Of a DNA stretch of 64,000 bases, positions 1 to 7,994 are shown piece after piece. The notes beneath the pieces were generated by a model that searched no databases, had not been told where the DNA came from, and was given only the letters and a program-made list of their open reading frames with translations. The stretch lies in the NCBI GenBank assembly GCA_965218625.1, contig CBDCLG010000017.1:434001-498000 (forward strand), read 5' to 3'. A program made the translations under genes and the position numbers. This DNA comes from Bin5 sp965218625 (GTDB lineage Bacteria; Chloroflexota; Anaerolineae; Caldilineales; Caldilineaceae). Each line of letters begins with the position of its first letter. Position 1 is the first letter of the stretch.

Positions 1-603
1 GCCGTCTGGTCTGATGGATACACACATGGAGCAAAACTTCCCGAAAAGTGCGGCGGCAGCCCTGTCTAGATTCTTCAGGATTGCAAGAGTCTTGATAGAC
101 GTGCTTCCAGGCCGTTCTACCTCACCGGCGAGCACCTTACCCCACAGCTTTTGCATCTCTTCGGAAGATACGTCCTGGACATCGTTGAAGAAACGCGCGG
201 TCCAGTCGTGATCGACTTCATTATCCTGGACCTCTGCGTCTCCAAGTTCCGCAGCTGCGTCAATCACGACGGACCCAGTGTTGGCCTGCTTCTTTTCCTC
301 CTGAAACTGAATTCTCTGACTCACGAGGTCTGACATCGTTATTTCGCCCTGCGATACGGCGTTGGGAGATACCAGTGCCGACCTTGCGTCAGCTTGGGCC
401 TCTGCGATGATTTTCATCGTAGCGGCCCGACTTTCCGCGAGAATCTTCTGAACTTCCGCTTCGCCCTGTGCGGCAACCAGTCTTGCTCTGGCGTCCCGGC
501 CAGCTTTCCAGGACGCCAGCATGGAACCAGCGACGCTGCCGATGCCGCTGGCTGCATAGTCCAACAGTTTTTCCAGCGCGGGAACCTTAAGTTCTATGTC
601 CAT
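1..603 (-). CDS. DUF2806 domain protein, C-terminus beyond window edge
   Basis: The frame opens at an ATG at 603 and stays open for 201 codons to the window edge, so the C-terminus is missing. An AGGTGG ribosome site lies eight bases upstream of the ATG. The N-terminus is an Ala/Glu-rich amphipathic stretch. The later part contains WTARFFNDVQDVSSEEMQKL followed by WGKVLAGE, which I recognise as the DUF2806 signature. DUF2806 proteins have no established biochemical role; they are often found in mobile or defence loci. Here the gene lies downstream of AbiEi/AbiEii on the same strand and could be co-transcribed with them, though a gap of about 240 bases separates it from the end of AbiEii. The domain call rests on motif recall. 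Confidence 0.72.
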   Translation of the reverse strand, partial: MDIELKVPALEKLLDYAASGIGSVAGSMLASWKAGRDARARLVAAQGEAEVQKILAESRAATMKIIAEAQADARSALVSPNAVSQGEITMSDLVSQRIQFQEEKKQANTGSVVIDAAAELGDAEVQDNEVDHDWTARFFNDVQDVSSEEMQKLWGKVLAGEVERPGSTSIKTLAILKNLDRAAAALFGKFCSMCVSIRPDG

Positions 604-846
604 ATGAATTCCACCTGCTATGTATCTGACACTCGAAGGTCATAACACACGTCCCCCATCTTACGAGCCTCCAGCACGAACGACCACCTGGCCATGGCGC
701 CCCTCACCGATCGTCACCGGAGCACTGCCCAAGTACCGTTCGCCGGTGATGACCCGAGGGCCAGCAGCGGTCGCCGCTCCACGTTGACTTCGGTGCAAAA
801 TTACTCGAACTCCTCCACGTAACCTGACCGCCCTGAACAGTTCCAC

Positions 847-2085
847 TTACCTTCGACGCCTTGTACGCCTTACCCTTGTGCTACGCGTTACGCGTCGCCT
901 CTGCGAGGGCGGCGCAGGAACCGTTCCAGATTCAGGGAATTCGACCACGAACCGCGGTGTGAAGGGGTGAGTCGTCACCTCAACCGACTCGATGCGGTCC
1001 ACCCTGTATGCCCGGTTCTCTTCACTGTCCGCACGGATGGCGTGCAGGAGGATATGACCATCCCTCGTCTGCCTCAGGGAGTATGGCTCAATCAGCCGGT
1101 GCTGCCCATGGTAGCCGAGATTGACGAGCAATCGGTTGACGGCAGCGAACCGTACCGGTTCCAGACGACTGCCCAAACCTGTCCAGGATGTCGGGGGCGG
1201 TGTCCACAAGGCTTCACCGGCTGCAAGAGGCAAGGGTTCGAGGTCCTCATTCAGTTCGTCACCATTGAGCCACGCGAAGATGCGCGGCACTTCCGCCCAA
1301 AAGTGGTCGAATGTCGGCAGGGCTCTCAACTGGTGCGCAAGCATGTTGTCCCACTCGTTCTTCAGCTCCTCGAACATCGGCGACTCGCGAATATTCTCCG
1401 CTGAGGGTACGGATAGGCCTTTGTACTCGCACTTCTGATTGAGGACCTCGAGAACGAGGTCGGCGTGAGGCCGGAAGTCAGGTCGACGGAAGAGGTTGAC
1501 TATGTCGTACAGGTCTCGCGGGCGGGAACGCTCTCCCATCGCACGTAGCTTCTCTGCGAAAACCTCCTCGAAACTGTAGCAACGGACCTGCCCTGGCACA
1601 GGCAAGGCATCGGGGTAGTCGTGGCTGATCGGCCTCAAGACCGACGGACGAGCGATGGTCTCATCTTTCGTCAGGTCGAACTTGATTCTTGCCGGGCCAG
1701 GAGTGTTTCGGGGCCCGCGATAGTAGACGCGCATCTCGGCGGACCGACCGGATGAACGAGCCCGGTAGGCGGGCGGGCTCAGGGTAAAGTCAATGCCCGA
1801 CTCTTGATTCACCCGATCCAGAACGCGGGAGATAGCTTCAAGCACCTCAGCCTGCCCGATGGGCCCATGTTCGAGCACCGTGAAGTCAAGATCCTCCGAA
1901 AAGCGGTAAGTCTCGATATAGCACTTCTTGAGGCACGTTCCCCCTTTGAAGATCCAGGTTTGGTGCAGCTGTGGATCTGCGCCAATTCCCCAGAGAACCC
2001 ACCCGAGAACGTAGTCCTTCTCTACGATGTCTTCACGAAGTCCCCAGAGGCGAACGCGATCGTCTATGTCGGCGCGGCTGATCAC
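847..2085 (-). CDS. abiEii: AbiEii-type nucleotidyltransferase toxin with C-terminal WYL-like domain
   Basis: This is the toxin half of a type IV toxin-antitoxin system. AbiEii enzymes are nucleotidyltransferases of the DNA polymerase beta fold. The core shows FKGGTCLKKCYIETYRFSED near residue 55 and the metal-binding SEDLDF. The GTG start at 2085 shares a GTGA overlap with the AbiEi stop, so translation is probably coupled; the frame is open further upstream, but that part lies inside abiEi. Beyond residue 270 an extra domain appears, with IEPYSLRQ followed by YRVDRIESVEVTT, resembling a WYL sensor domain. The end is Arg-rich and may be altered: another frame just past the stop encodes CSGRSGYVEEFE, which looks like the usual zinc-tail ending of such proteins. 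A late frameshift is therefore possible. Confidence 0.82.
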   Translation of the reverse strand: MISRADIDDRVRLWGLREDIVEKDYVLGWVLWGIGADPQLHQTWIFKGGTCLKKCYIETYRFSEDLDFTVLEHGPIGQAEVLEAISRVLDRVNQESGIDFTLSPPAYRARSSGRSAEMRVYYRGPRNTPGPARIKFDLTKDETIARPSVLRPISHDYPDALPVPGQVRCYSFEEVFAEKLRAMGERSRPRDLYDIVNLFRRPDFRPHADLVLEVLNQKCEYKGLSVPSAENIRESPMFEELKNEWDNMLAHQLRALPTFDHFWAEVPRIFAWLNGDELNEDLEPLPLAAGEALWTPPPTSWTGLGSRLEPVRFAAVNRLLVNLGYHGQHRLIEPYSLRQTRDGHILLHAIRADSEENRAYRVDRIESVEVTTHPFTPRFVVEFPESGTVPAPPSQRRRVTRSTRVRRTRRRR

Positions 2086-2951
2086 AGGCCATCTCCATCG
2101 TCGGGGGTAAACCGCCTGGAGTTCACACGAAGGTTCCATTTGGACACGATACGCCCCTTTGGTGAGCCCCCGGGATCGAGCTGGCTCAGGCCCTTCGTGA
2201 TCCGACTGCGACATGCCTCCAGAAATTTGCCGCCAGCGATATCCATCTGTTCTGCCAGGTATCCCAGCCGCTTGAACACAGTGCCCCGACCGAAGCGGTC
2301 GCCGTACTCCAAGAGTTTCACCTGGTTGAGGTGTTCGCTTTCGAAATACGCCCGCAGGACTTCGGAAGCGTGCAGCACTCCACCTGCCGCCGCCGGGACA
2401 TCGAGGATGTCGATCACCGTGCGATGAGGGTCTGATACGTTTACCGGCACACTCCGGCGCCAAACACGGCGTGTCCCGAACAGCGTTCGTTCGGGAACGG
2501 TTCGAATCAGGAAGTCGATCCCCTGGACAGTCTGTCGGGTCGGCGCGACCTTCCGCCCCGCAACGACATAGACTACGCTGAAGATCTGGTCAGTCAGTCC
2601 CCAATGCTCAACAGCACTCCACCCGCCTATGTAGCCCGGGAAGAAGAGCGTGGCCGCAACCACCCAGGGGTCTTCTCGCCAATTCCCCGGCTCGGACGCA
2701 TCAATTGGTACGCCTATATACCAACCCCTCCGCACACGGGCAAGCCAGCCACTATCGGCAAGTGCTGCAAGAAGGCGACGTGTGCGCTTGACATCGAGGT
2801 CGAGCACCGATGCAGCCTGCAGCGCGTCGAACGGCGCGTGAAACGCCCGATGGAGTAACATCAGTTGCTTCCGCCGCCTACCGGTCACGCCAGCAAACCG
2901 ACCGCCATCCTGGTACATCGGAGCCAGAGAACTTTCAATAGGATGGACCAT
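2082..2951 (-). CDS. abiEi: AbiEi-type antitoxin and transcriptional repressor
   Basis: This 289-residue protein is the antitoxin partner of the downstream AbiEii. AbiEi proteins neutralise the toxin and repress their own operon through an N-terminal winged helix. Here the winged-helix region covers about residues 30-85 and includes DVKRTRRLLAALADSGWLAR followed by RGWYIGVP, typical of AbiEi type 4. The C-terminal half (YIGGWSAVEHWGLTDQIF, then HRTVIDILD) matches the AbiEi antitoxin domain. The ATG at 2951 lies just downstream of a repeated GTATAC-containing sequence that could be the operator. The gene overlaps abiEii by 4 nt. The surroundings are less GC-rich than the flanking hppA, which fits horizontal acquisition. 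Confidence 0.85.
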   Translation of the reverse strand: MVHPIESSLAPMYQDGGRFAGVTGRRRKQLMLLHRAFHAPFDALQAASVLDLDVKRTRRLLAALADSGWLARVRRGWYIGVPIDASEPGNWREDPWVVAATLFFPGYIGGWSAVEHWGLTDQIFSVVYVVAGRKVAPTRQTVQGIDFLIRTVPERTLFGTRRVWRRSVPVNVSDPHRTVIDILDVPAAAGGVLHASEVLRAYFESEHLNQVKLLEYGDRFGRGTVFKRLGYLAEQMDIAGGKFLEACRSRITKGLSQLDPGGSPKGRIVSKWNLRVNSRRFTPDDGDGL

Positions 2952-2961
2952 AATACCCTCT

Positions 2962-2982
2962 TAGTATACCAAATAGTATACC
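2962..2982 (-). promoter_or_regulatory. Probable AbiEi operator/promoter: tandem TAGTATACC repeat
   Basis: The 9-base unit TAGTATACC occurs twice, separated by AAA, and each copy contains the palindrome GTATAC. Read toward abiEi, the same bases form two TATACT hexamers that could serve as -10 elements. The repeat ends 11 bases before the abiEi ATG. AbiEi antitoxins are known to bind repeats in their own promoters. That this one does so is inference from position. Confidence 0.5.
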
Positions 2983-3056
2983 AGAAGATGTTTATTTCCA
3001 ATACCATTGGGAATAATCTATCTGCAATATAAGCCATAAGTTATGACGATGAATCT

Positions 3057-3176
3057 GGTGCCGCGCATGGGCGGGTCACGGCGCGGGCGCTGTGGCTGCA
3101 GAAGGGCGGGATGGCGCTGCTGGCCGGCGGGCTGATTTTGCTGGGCGTGGCGCTGCTGGTGCACTTCCTGCTATAA
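3057..3176 (+). pseudogene. 3' remnant of a membrane protein gene
   Basis: A GC-rich frame with no start codon ends at a TAA at 3174-3176. It encodes HGRVTARALWLQKGGMALLA and then a hydrophobic segment ending LLVHFLL. It looks like the last transmembrane helix of a resident membrane protein. Base composition changes sharply from AT-rich to GC-rich at about 3055, so the AbiE island boundary probably cuts this gene. The family cannot be named from so short a piece. Confidence 0.4.
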
Positions 3177-3186
3177 CGAAGAACTG

Positions 3187-3238
3187 ACTGCAGTGGCCAG
3201 TTGCCAGTTGCCAGTTGTCGGTGGCCAGGAACTGCAAT
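3187..3238. repeat. Degenerate CAGTTGCCAG-type short tandem repeat
   Basis: Variants of GCCAGTTGCCAGTTGCCAGT and GTGGCCAG follow one another in the gap downstream of hppA. A longer stretch of the same type occurs at 6364-6424. Both lie just after a gene end. No coding potential is seen. Confidence 0.6.
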
Positions 3239-3298
3239 GAGCAGGGGCCAATCGTCGGTGGCCGGCGGCCTTCCTGGCCGCCGGTTTTTTGTTTTGAC

Positions 3299-5344
3299 TC
3301 AGAAAATATTTATCAGCCCTGCGCCGAACTCGCTGGCAAAGACGAGGCTGACGATACTCATCAGCTTGATCAGGATGTTGAGGGAGGGACCGCTGGTGTC
3401 CTTGAAGGGGTCGCCGACGGTGTCGCCGACGACCGCGGCTTTGTGTGCGTCGGAGCCTTTGCCGCCCATGACGCCGGTCTCGATCCACTTTTTGGCGTTA
3501 TCCCAGGCGCCGCCGGAGTTGGCCATCATCACGGCGAGCATGAAGCCGGAGACGATGGCGCCGATCAACATGCCGGCGAGGGCCTGCGCGCCGAGGAGAA
3601 AGCCGATGAGCAACGGCACGACAACCGCGAGCGCGCCGGGGATGATCATCTCGCGCAGCGCGCTCTGCGTGCTGATGGCGACGCAGGCCTTGTAATCCGG
3701 CTTGGTTGTGCGCTCCATGATGCCGGGGATCTCGGCGAACTGGCGCCGCACCTCCAACACAATTTCATAGGCCGCCTTGCCCACCGCCGTCATCGTCAGC
3801 GAGGCGAAGAGGTAGGGCAGCATGGCGCCGATCAGCATACCGGGGATCATCGAGGAGCTGAGAAGGTCGAGCGATTCGATGTTGGCGGCCTGGACGTAGG
3901 CGGCCATGAGCGCGAGCGCGGTGAGGACGGCCGAGCCGATGGCGAAGCCCTTGCCGGTGGCCGCGGTGGTGTTGCCGAGGCTGTCGAGCGCGTCGGTGCG
4001 GTCGCGCACTTCATCGGGCAGGTCGCTCATTTCGGCGATGCCGCCGGCGTTGTCGGCGACGGGGCCGTAGGCATCGGTGGCGAGGGTGATGCCGAGCGTG
4101 CTGAGCATGCCGACGCCGGCGAGGGCGACGGCGAAGAGGCCGTTGTCGCCGCCGAGCCAGAGCGCGAGCATGATGGCGACGGCGACGATCAGGACCGGCG
4201 GAAGGGTGCTGTTCATGCCGACGGCCAGCCCCTCGATGATGAGGGTGGCGGAGCCGGTCTCGGCCTTCTGGGCGATGCCCTGGGTCGGCTTCTCGGTGTA
4301 GCTGGTGAAATATTCGGTGAACCAGCCGATGCCGTTGCCGGCGACGAGGCCGACGAGCACGACGGCGAAAAGGCTCCAGCTGACGCCGGTGTAGAGGACC
4401 ACGCCGGCGGTGAAGATAAGGACGAGCACGGATGCGCTGTAGATGGCGCGGCGCAGCACGCCGAGCAGGTCTTCCTGGGAGGCGCCCTCCTGGGCGCGCA
4501 CGAGGAAGGTGCCGATGAGGGCGGCGATGACGCCGACGCCGGCGACGAGGAAGGGCAGGATGATGCCGGCGCCGTTGGCGACGACCGCGCCGAGCGTGGC
4601 CGCGGCGATGATGGAGCCGCTGTAGCTCTCGAAGAGGTCGGCGCCCATACCGGCGACATCGCCGACGTTGTCGCCCACGTTGTCGGCGATGACCGCGGGG
4701 TTGCGCGGGTCGTCTTCGGGGATGCCCTGCTCGACTTTGCCGACGAGGTCGGCGCCGACATCGGCGGCCTTGGTGTAGATGCCGCCGCCGACACGGGCGA
4801 AGAGGGCGATCGAGCTGGCGCCGAAACCGAAGCCGGTGATGTAGCGCATGTCGCCGTCGAAAAGGAAATAGAGAATGGTCATGCCGAGCAGGCTGAAGCT
4901 GACGACCGCCATGCCCATGATCGAGCCGCTGCTGAAGGCGACGCGCAGGCCGTCGTCGAGGCTTTTGCTGGCGGCGGCGGTCGTGCGCACATTGGCGCGT
5001 ACCGCGATGAACATGCCGAGGTAGCCGGCCGCGCCGGATGCGATCGCGCCGAGAACGAAGCTGAGCGCCGTCTGCCAGGCGAGAAAGATGGCGATGATGA
5101 CGGCGGTGACGACGACAAACCCGCCGAGGAAGGTGTACTCGCGGTTGAGAAATGCGGCTGCGCCTTCCTGGATGGCGGCGGCGATCTCCTGCATGACCTG
5201 GTTGCCGTTGTCCATGGCGAGGACGCGGCGCGTCTGCACGAGGATATAGATGAGGCCGAGAAGGGCGATTACGAGGGCGAAAGTGATCGCCGGCGTGTCG
5301 GCAACTGTCTGCATAAGGCGAAGCGGCAGCGCGTGCAGCAACAT
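3299..5344 (-). CDS. hppA: Membrane-bound ion-translocating pyrophosphatase
   Basis: The 681-residue integral membrane enzyme hydrolyses pyrophosphate and couples this to export of H+ or Na+. The chosen start has GGAGG eight bases upstream; an earlier ATG at 5401 lacks such a site. About 16 hydrophobic segments are visible. The catalytic motifs include GGGIYTKAADVGADLVGKVE, DNVGDNVGD and, near the C-terminus, a second Asp-rich loop (VGDTVGDPFKDTSGP). The sequence GNTTAATGKG has Ala and Gly at the two positions that distinguish K+-stimulated enzymes from K+-independent ones, which carry Lys and Thr. K+ dependence is therefore likely; the transported ion cannot be settled by eye. It is a single gene, transcribed toward the AbiE island. 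Confidence 0.95.
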   Translation of the reverse strand: MLLHALPLRLMQTVADTPAITFALVIALLGLIYILVQTRRVLAMDNGNQVMQEIAAAIQEGAAAFLNREYTFLGGFVVVTAVIIAIFLAWQTALSFVLGAIASGAAGYLGMFIAVRANVRTTAAASKSLDDGLRVAFSSGSIMGMAVVSFSLLGMTILYFLFDGDMRYITGFGFGASSIALFARVGGGIYTKAADVGADLVGKVEQGIPEDDPRNPAVIADNVGDNVGDVAGMGADLFESYSGSIIAAATLGAVVANGAGIILPFLVAGVGVIAALIGTFLVRAQEGASQEDLLGVLRRAIYSASVLVLIFTAGVVLYTGVSWSLFAVVLVGLVAGNGIGWFTEYFTSYTEKPTQGIAQKAETGSATLIIEGLAVGMNSTLPPVLIVAVAIMLALWLGGDNGLFAVALAGVGMLSTLGITLATDAYGPVADNAGGIAEMSDLPDEVRDRTDALDSLGNTTAATGKGFAIGSAVLTALALMAAYVQAANIESLDLLSSSMIPGMLIGAMLPYLFASLTMTAVGKAAYEIVLEVRRQFAEIPGIMERTTKPDYKACVAISTQSALREMIIPGALAVVVPLLIGFLLGAQALAGMLIGAIVSGFMLAVMMANSGGAWDNAKKWIETGVMGGKGSDAHKAAVVGDTVGDPFKDTSGPSLNILIKLMSIVSLVFASEFGAGLINIF

Positions 5345-5559
5345 CGAGAGATCCTCCGGGTAGCGGCCGGTGGCCGGTGGCTGGAACAACCTGTAAACCA
5401 AGTAAGTTTACCGCCTTTCGCTGAGTGGAAAAAATCGGCGATGTGCGTTATTTTGGTCAGGGTTGCGGATGTCATTATCATCACAATGCGAGACTTTCGC
5501 ATGGCTGAAGGCCGCTGGGTGCTTTCGCGGCGGTGACCAGTTACGGACAGGGGAGATTA

Positions 5560-6357
5560 ATGGCTGAACAGACGGTTTCCGAGCTGCTGGACCTGAGCGG
5601 GAAGGTGGCGATTGTAACGGGTGCGGCCGGCTGGCTGGGCGCGGCGATGAGCCGCGGGCTGGCCGAAGCGGGCGCGACGGTGGCGGTGACGAGCCGCGAT
5701 GGGGAGCGGGCTGAAGCCTTTGCGGCGACGTTGCCCGGCGGCGGCCACGCCGGTTTCGGGCTGGCGCAGGACGACAGCGAGGCGATCCCGGCGTTTGTGG
5801 AGGCGGTGGTTGCGCGGCTGGGCCAGGTGGACGTGCTGGTGAACAACGCCTACGGCGGCACCGCGCCGAGTATCGACACGGCCAGCGCGGAGGATTTCAA
5901 CCGGGCCTATCACACGGGCGTGACCGGCTATTTTCTGCTGGCGCGGGAGGTTGTGCGCCATCTGCGCGGGCGGGACGCGGGCGGCTCGATCGTCAACATC
6001 GCCAGCATGTACGGGGTCGTTGCCAGCTACCCGGAGGCGTATTCCGGTTTCGATATGAACAGCCCGCCGAACTATCACGGGCTGAAGGGCGGCCTGATCC
6101 ACCTGACGCGGCATCTGGCGGCCTACTGGGCGCAGGACGGGGTGCGGGTGAACGCGATCAGCCCGGGGCCGTTCCCGTCACTGAATGTGCGGGAGGCGGA
6201 GCCGGCGTTTGTTGAAAGGCTGGCGGAAAAGGTACCGATGAAGCGGATGGGCGAGCCGGAGGAGCTGAAGGGGATCGTGGTGCTGCTGGCGAGCGAGGGC
6301 AGCAGCTACATCACGGGGCAGAATATCCTGGTGGACGGCGGCTGGACAGCGTGGTAG
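5560..6357 (+). CDS. Short-chain dehydrogenase/reductase (SDR) family oxidoreductase
   Basis: This classical SDR of 265 residues uses NAD(P)H. The cofactor loop TGAAGWLG follows VAIVTG at the N-terminus. NNAYGG is the structural motif, the active-site Ser lies in IVNIASMYG, and the catalytic Tyr/Lys pair lies in NYHGLKGG. The C-terminus GQNILVDGGW is typical. The ATG at 5560 was chosen because GGGGAG precedes it and because the family normally begins just before the cofactor strand. It resembles gluconate 5-dehydrogenase-like SDRs, but the substrate is unknown. The DSD1-type gene follows on the same strand after a repeat-filled gap of about 150 bases. Confidence 0.9.
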   Translation: MAEQTVSELLDLSGKVAIVTGAAGWLGAAMSRGLAEAGATVAVTSRDGERAEAFAATLPGGGHAGFGLAQDDSEAIPAFVEAVVARLGQVDVLVNNAYGGTAPSIDTASAEDFNRAYHTGVTGYFLLAREVVRHLRGRDAGGSIVNIASMYGVVASYPEAYSGFDMNSPPNYHGLKGGLIHLTRHLAAYWAQDGVRVNAISPGPFPSLNVREAEPAFVERLAEKVPMKRMGEPEELKGIVVLLASEGSSYITGQNILVDGGWTAW

Positions 6358-6363
6358 GAGGGC

Positions 6364-6424
6364 AGTGGCCGGTGGCCAGTGGCCGGTGGTCAGTTGCCAG
6401 TGGTCAGTTGCCAGTTGCCAGGGG
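6364..6424. repeat. Degenerate GGCCAGTGGCCGGTGG / CAGTTGCCAG repeat
   Basis: About 60 bases made of slightly varying GGCCAGTGGCCGGTGG, GGTCAGTTGCCAG and CCAGTTGCCAG units follow the SDR stop codon. It is the same family as the stretch at 3187-3238. It looks like a slippage-prone intergenic repeat, not a gene. Confidence 0.65.
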
Positions 6425-6504
6425 TTCGTGGTTCATGGACGGCGCTGACTGCGGTAAACCGGAATTAGCAGACGCGAACTAACAAGACTGTGAGGCACCT
6501 AATT

Positions 6505-7593
6505 ATGACTGAGATCGGACGGGGGAAAGAGCTGCTCGATACGCCGACGCTGTGGGTGGACCTGGATGTGCTGGAGGCGAACATCGCGTTGCTGATGAAG
6601 AATTTCCGCGCCGCCGGGGTGAACTGGCGGCCGCATACCAAGGGCATCAAAATACCGGCGATCGCGCATAAGATGATCGATGCCGGCGCGATTGGGGTGA
6701 CGTGCGCGAAGGTGGGCGAGGCGGAGGTGATGGCGGCGGCGGGCGTGACCGACATTCTCATCGCCAACCAGGTGGTGGGGCCGCAGAAGTACGCGCGGCT
6801 GGCCGCGCTGCAGCGGCACGCGAATGTGAAGATCGCGGTCGACAACACGGCGACGCTGGACGATCTGAGCGCGGCCGCGCTGGACATCGGCGTCGAGATT
6901 CCTGTCCTGGTCGAGCTGAATGTGGGGATGAACCGGGCCGGCGTTACGCCGGGCAGCGCGGCTGTGGCGCTGGCGGGGAAGGTCCACGAGCAGGACGGCC
7001 TGCGGCTGGCGGGGCTGATGGCGTGGGAGGGGCATACGCTGTCGGTGGAGGACGCGGAGGATAGGGCGGAGGCGATCAAGCATTCGATCGGGCAGCTGGC
7101 CGGTTCGGCGCAGGCGTGCCGGGAGGCGGGGCTGCCGGTGGAGATCGTGAGCTGCGGCGGCAGCGGCACAATGTATGCGACCATGCACCAGCCGGAGGTG
7201 ACCGAGATCCAGGCCGGGGGCGCGATCTTCGGCGACGCCACCTACCAGACGTGGGGTGTGCCGACGGACCCGGCGCTGTTCGGGCAGGTGGTGGTGACGA
7301 GCCGCCCGGCGCCGGACCGGATCATTACCGATGCGGGGTTCAAAACGCTGCCGGGCACGGAGCGGCAGCCGCTGCCGGTGGCGCTGGAAAACGTGGTCAA
7401 CATCTCGCCCTCGGCGGAGCACGGGGTGATCACGCTGTCGGCGTCGAACGAGAGTGTAGAGGTGGGCGACGTGCTGGATTTCATTGTCGGCTACGGCGAC
7501 GCGACGGTCTTCCTGCACGACGCGCTGTACGGGGTGCGCAAGGGCGTTGTGGAGACGGTGTGGTCGATCAGCGGACGCGGGAAGCTGCGGTAG
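6505..7593 (+). CDS. DSD1-family PLP enzyme (D-threonine aldolase / D-serine dehydratase-like)
   Basis: A 362-residue fold-type III PLP enzyme with an alanine racemase-like barrel. The N-terminal TPTLWVDLDVLEANI and RPHTKGIK are characteristic; the Lys in HTKGIK is the expected Schiff-base residue. PVLVELNVGMNRAGV and CGGSGTMY follow the family pattern, the latter binding the PLP phosphate. The C-terminal HDALYGVRKG region should bind a divalent metal. Known members cleave D-threonine or dehydrate D-serine; the actual substrate here is open. I chose the ATG at 6505 over a GTG five codons earlier because family proteins begin close to this position. A nucleotidyltransferase gene follows 39 bases later. 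Confidence 0.87.
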   Translation: MTEIGRGKELLDTPTLWVDLDVLEANIALLMKNFRAAGVNWRPHTKGIKIPAIAHKMIDAGAIGVTCAKVGEAEVMAAAGVTDILIANQVVGPQKYARLAALQRHANVKIAVDNTATLDDLSAAALDIGVEIPVLVELNVGMNRAGVTPGSAAVALAGKVHEQDGLRLAGLMAWEGHTLSVEDAEDRAEAIKHSIGQLAGSAQACREAGLPVEIVSCGGSGTMYATMHQPEVTEIQAGGAIFGDATYQTWGVPTDPALFGQVVVTSRPAPDRIITDAGFKTLPGTERQPLPVALENVVNISPSAEHGVITLSASNESVEVGDVLDFIVGYGDATVFLHDALYGVRKGVVETVWSISGRGKLR

Positions 7594-7632
7594 TGGATAA
7601 AGGGTAGCGGACTGTATCGATATGAAGTAACG

Positions 7633-7926
7633 ATGAAATCAACGGAAGAGATTCTCACGATTCTTGACCATAAGAAGCCTGAACTTGAGCGACGCTTCGG
7701 CGTGCGGCGAATCGGGCTTTATGGATCGTATGCTCGCGGTACACAGACCGAAAAGAGCGACATTGACCTGGTGGTGGAACTGAAGGAACCGAAATTCGAC
7801 GCGCTGGCCGGCCTGTACATCTACATGGAGCAGGTCCTGGGGAACGAGGTGGATATCCGGCGGCTCGGTCAAAAAATTGACACTCCCTTTGTGCGGCGAA
7901 TCGAAAGAGAGGCATTGTTCGTATGA
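7633..7926 (+). CDS. MntA-like nucleotidyltransferase (MNT antitoxin)
   Basis: A 97-residue minimal nucleotidyltransferase with GLYGSYARGTQTEKSDIDLV, the GSx10DxD signature of the DNA polymerase beta superfamily. In MNT/HEPN systems this protein inactivates the HEPN RNase toxin by AMPylation or polyadenylation. The third acidic residue is probably in NEVDIRRL. Its stop codon overlaps by 4 nt an ATG that opens with MNDAVRD, a normal HEPN start, but that frame ends after 23 codons. The antitoxin therefore now lacks its toxin. It sits between two catabolic genes on the same strand. Confidence 0.85.
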   Translation: MKSTEEILTILDHKKPELERRFGVRRIGLYGSYARGTQTEKSDIDLVVELKEPKFDALAGLYIYMEQVLGNEVDIRRLGQKIDTPFVRRIEREALFV

Positions 7927-7994
7927 ATGACGCCGTGCGAGATTGTGAATGGGTGGGGCGCCGGATTAGCAGACGCAAAAGAGGACAGCCATGA
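7923..7994 (+). pseudogene. Stub of a HEPN toxin gene (MntA partner)
   Basis: The ATG at 7923 overlaps the MNT stop codon as ATGA, the standard arrangement in MNT/HEPN pairs. The first residues MNDAVRD fit the opening of a DUF86/HepT protein. After that the sequence becomes EWVGRRISRRKRGQP and stops inside the start of the M20 gene. No RxxxxxH HEPN motif exists. The breakpoint falls near a motif that also occurs upstream of the DSD1 gene. Confidence 0.55.

Noticed and set aside
661..846. A 61-codon frame directly after abiEii that could be a small gene.
   Set aside because: It is only the continuation of the abiEii frame past its TAA, with no ribosome site of its own beyond a weak AAGG. Another frame across the same bases carries the more convincing CSGRSGYVEEFE end.
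3215..5536. A 773-codon plus-strand frame across hppA.
   Set aside because: It is the Gly/Asp/Glu/Ala-rich antisense of a GC-rich gene. The minus strand has the full pyrophosphatase family pattern.
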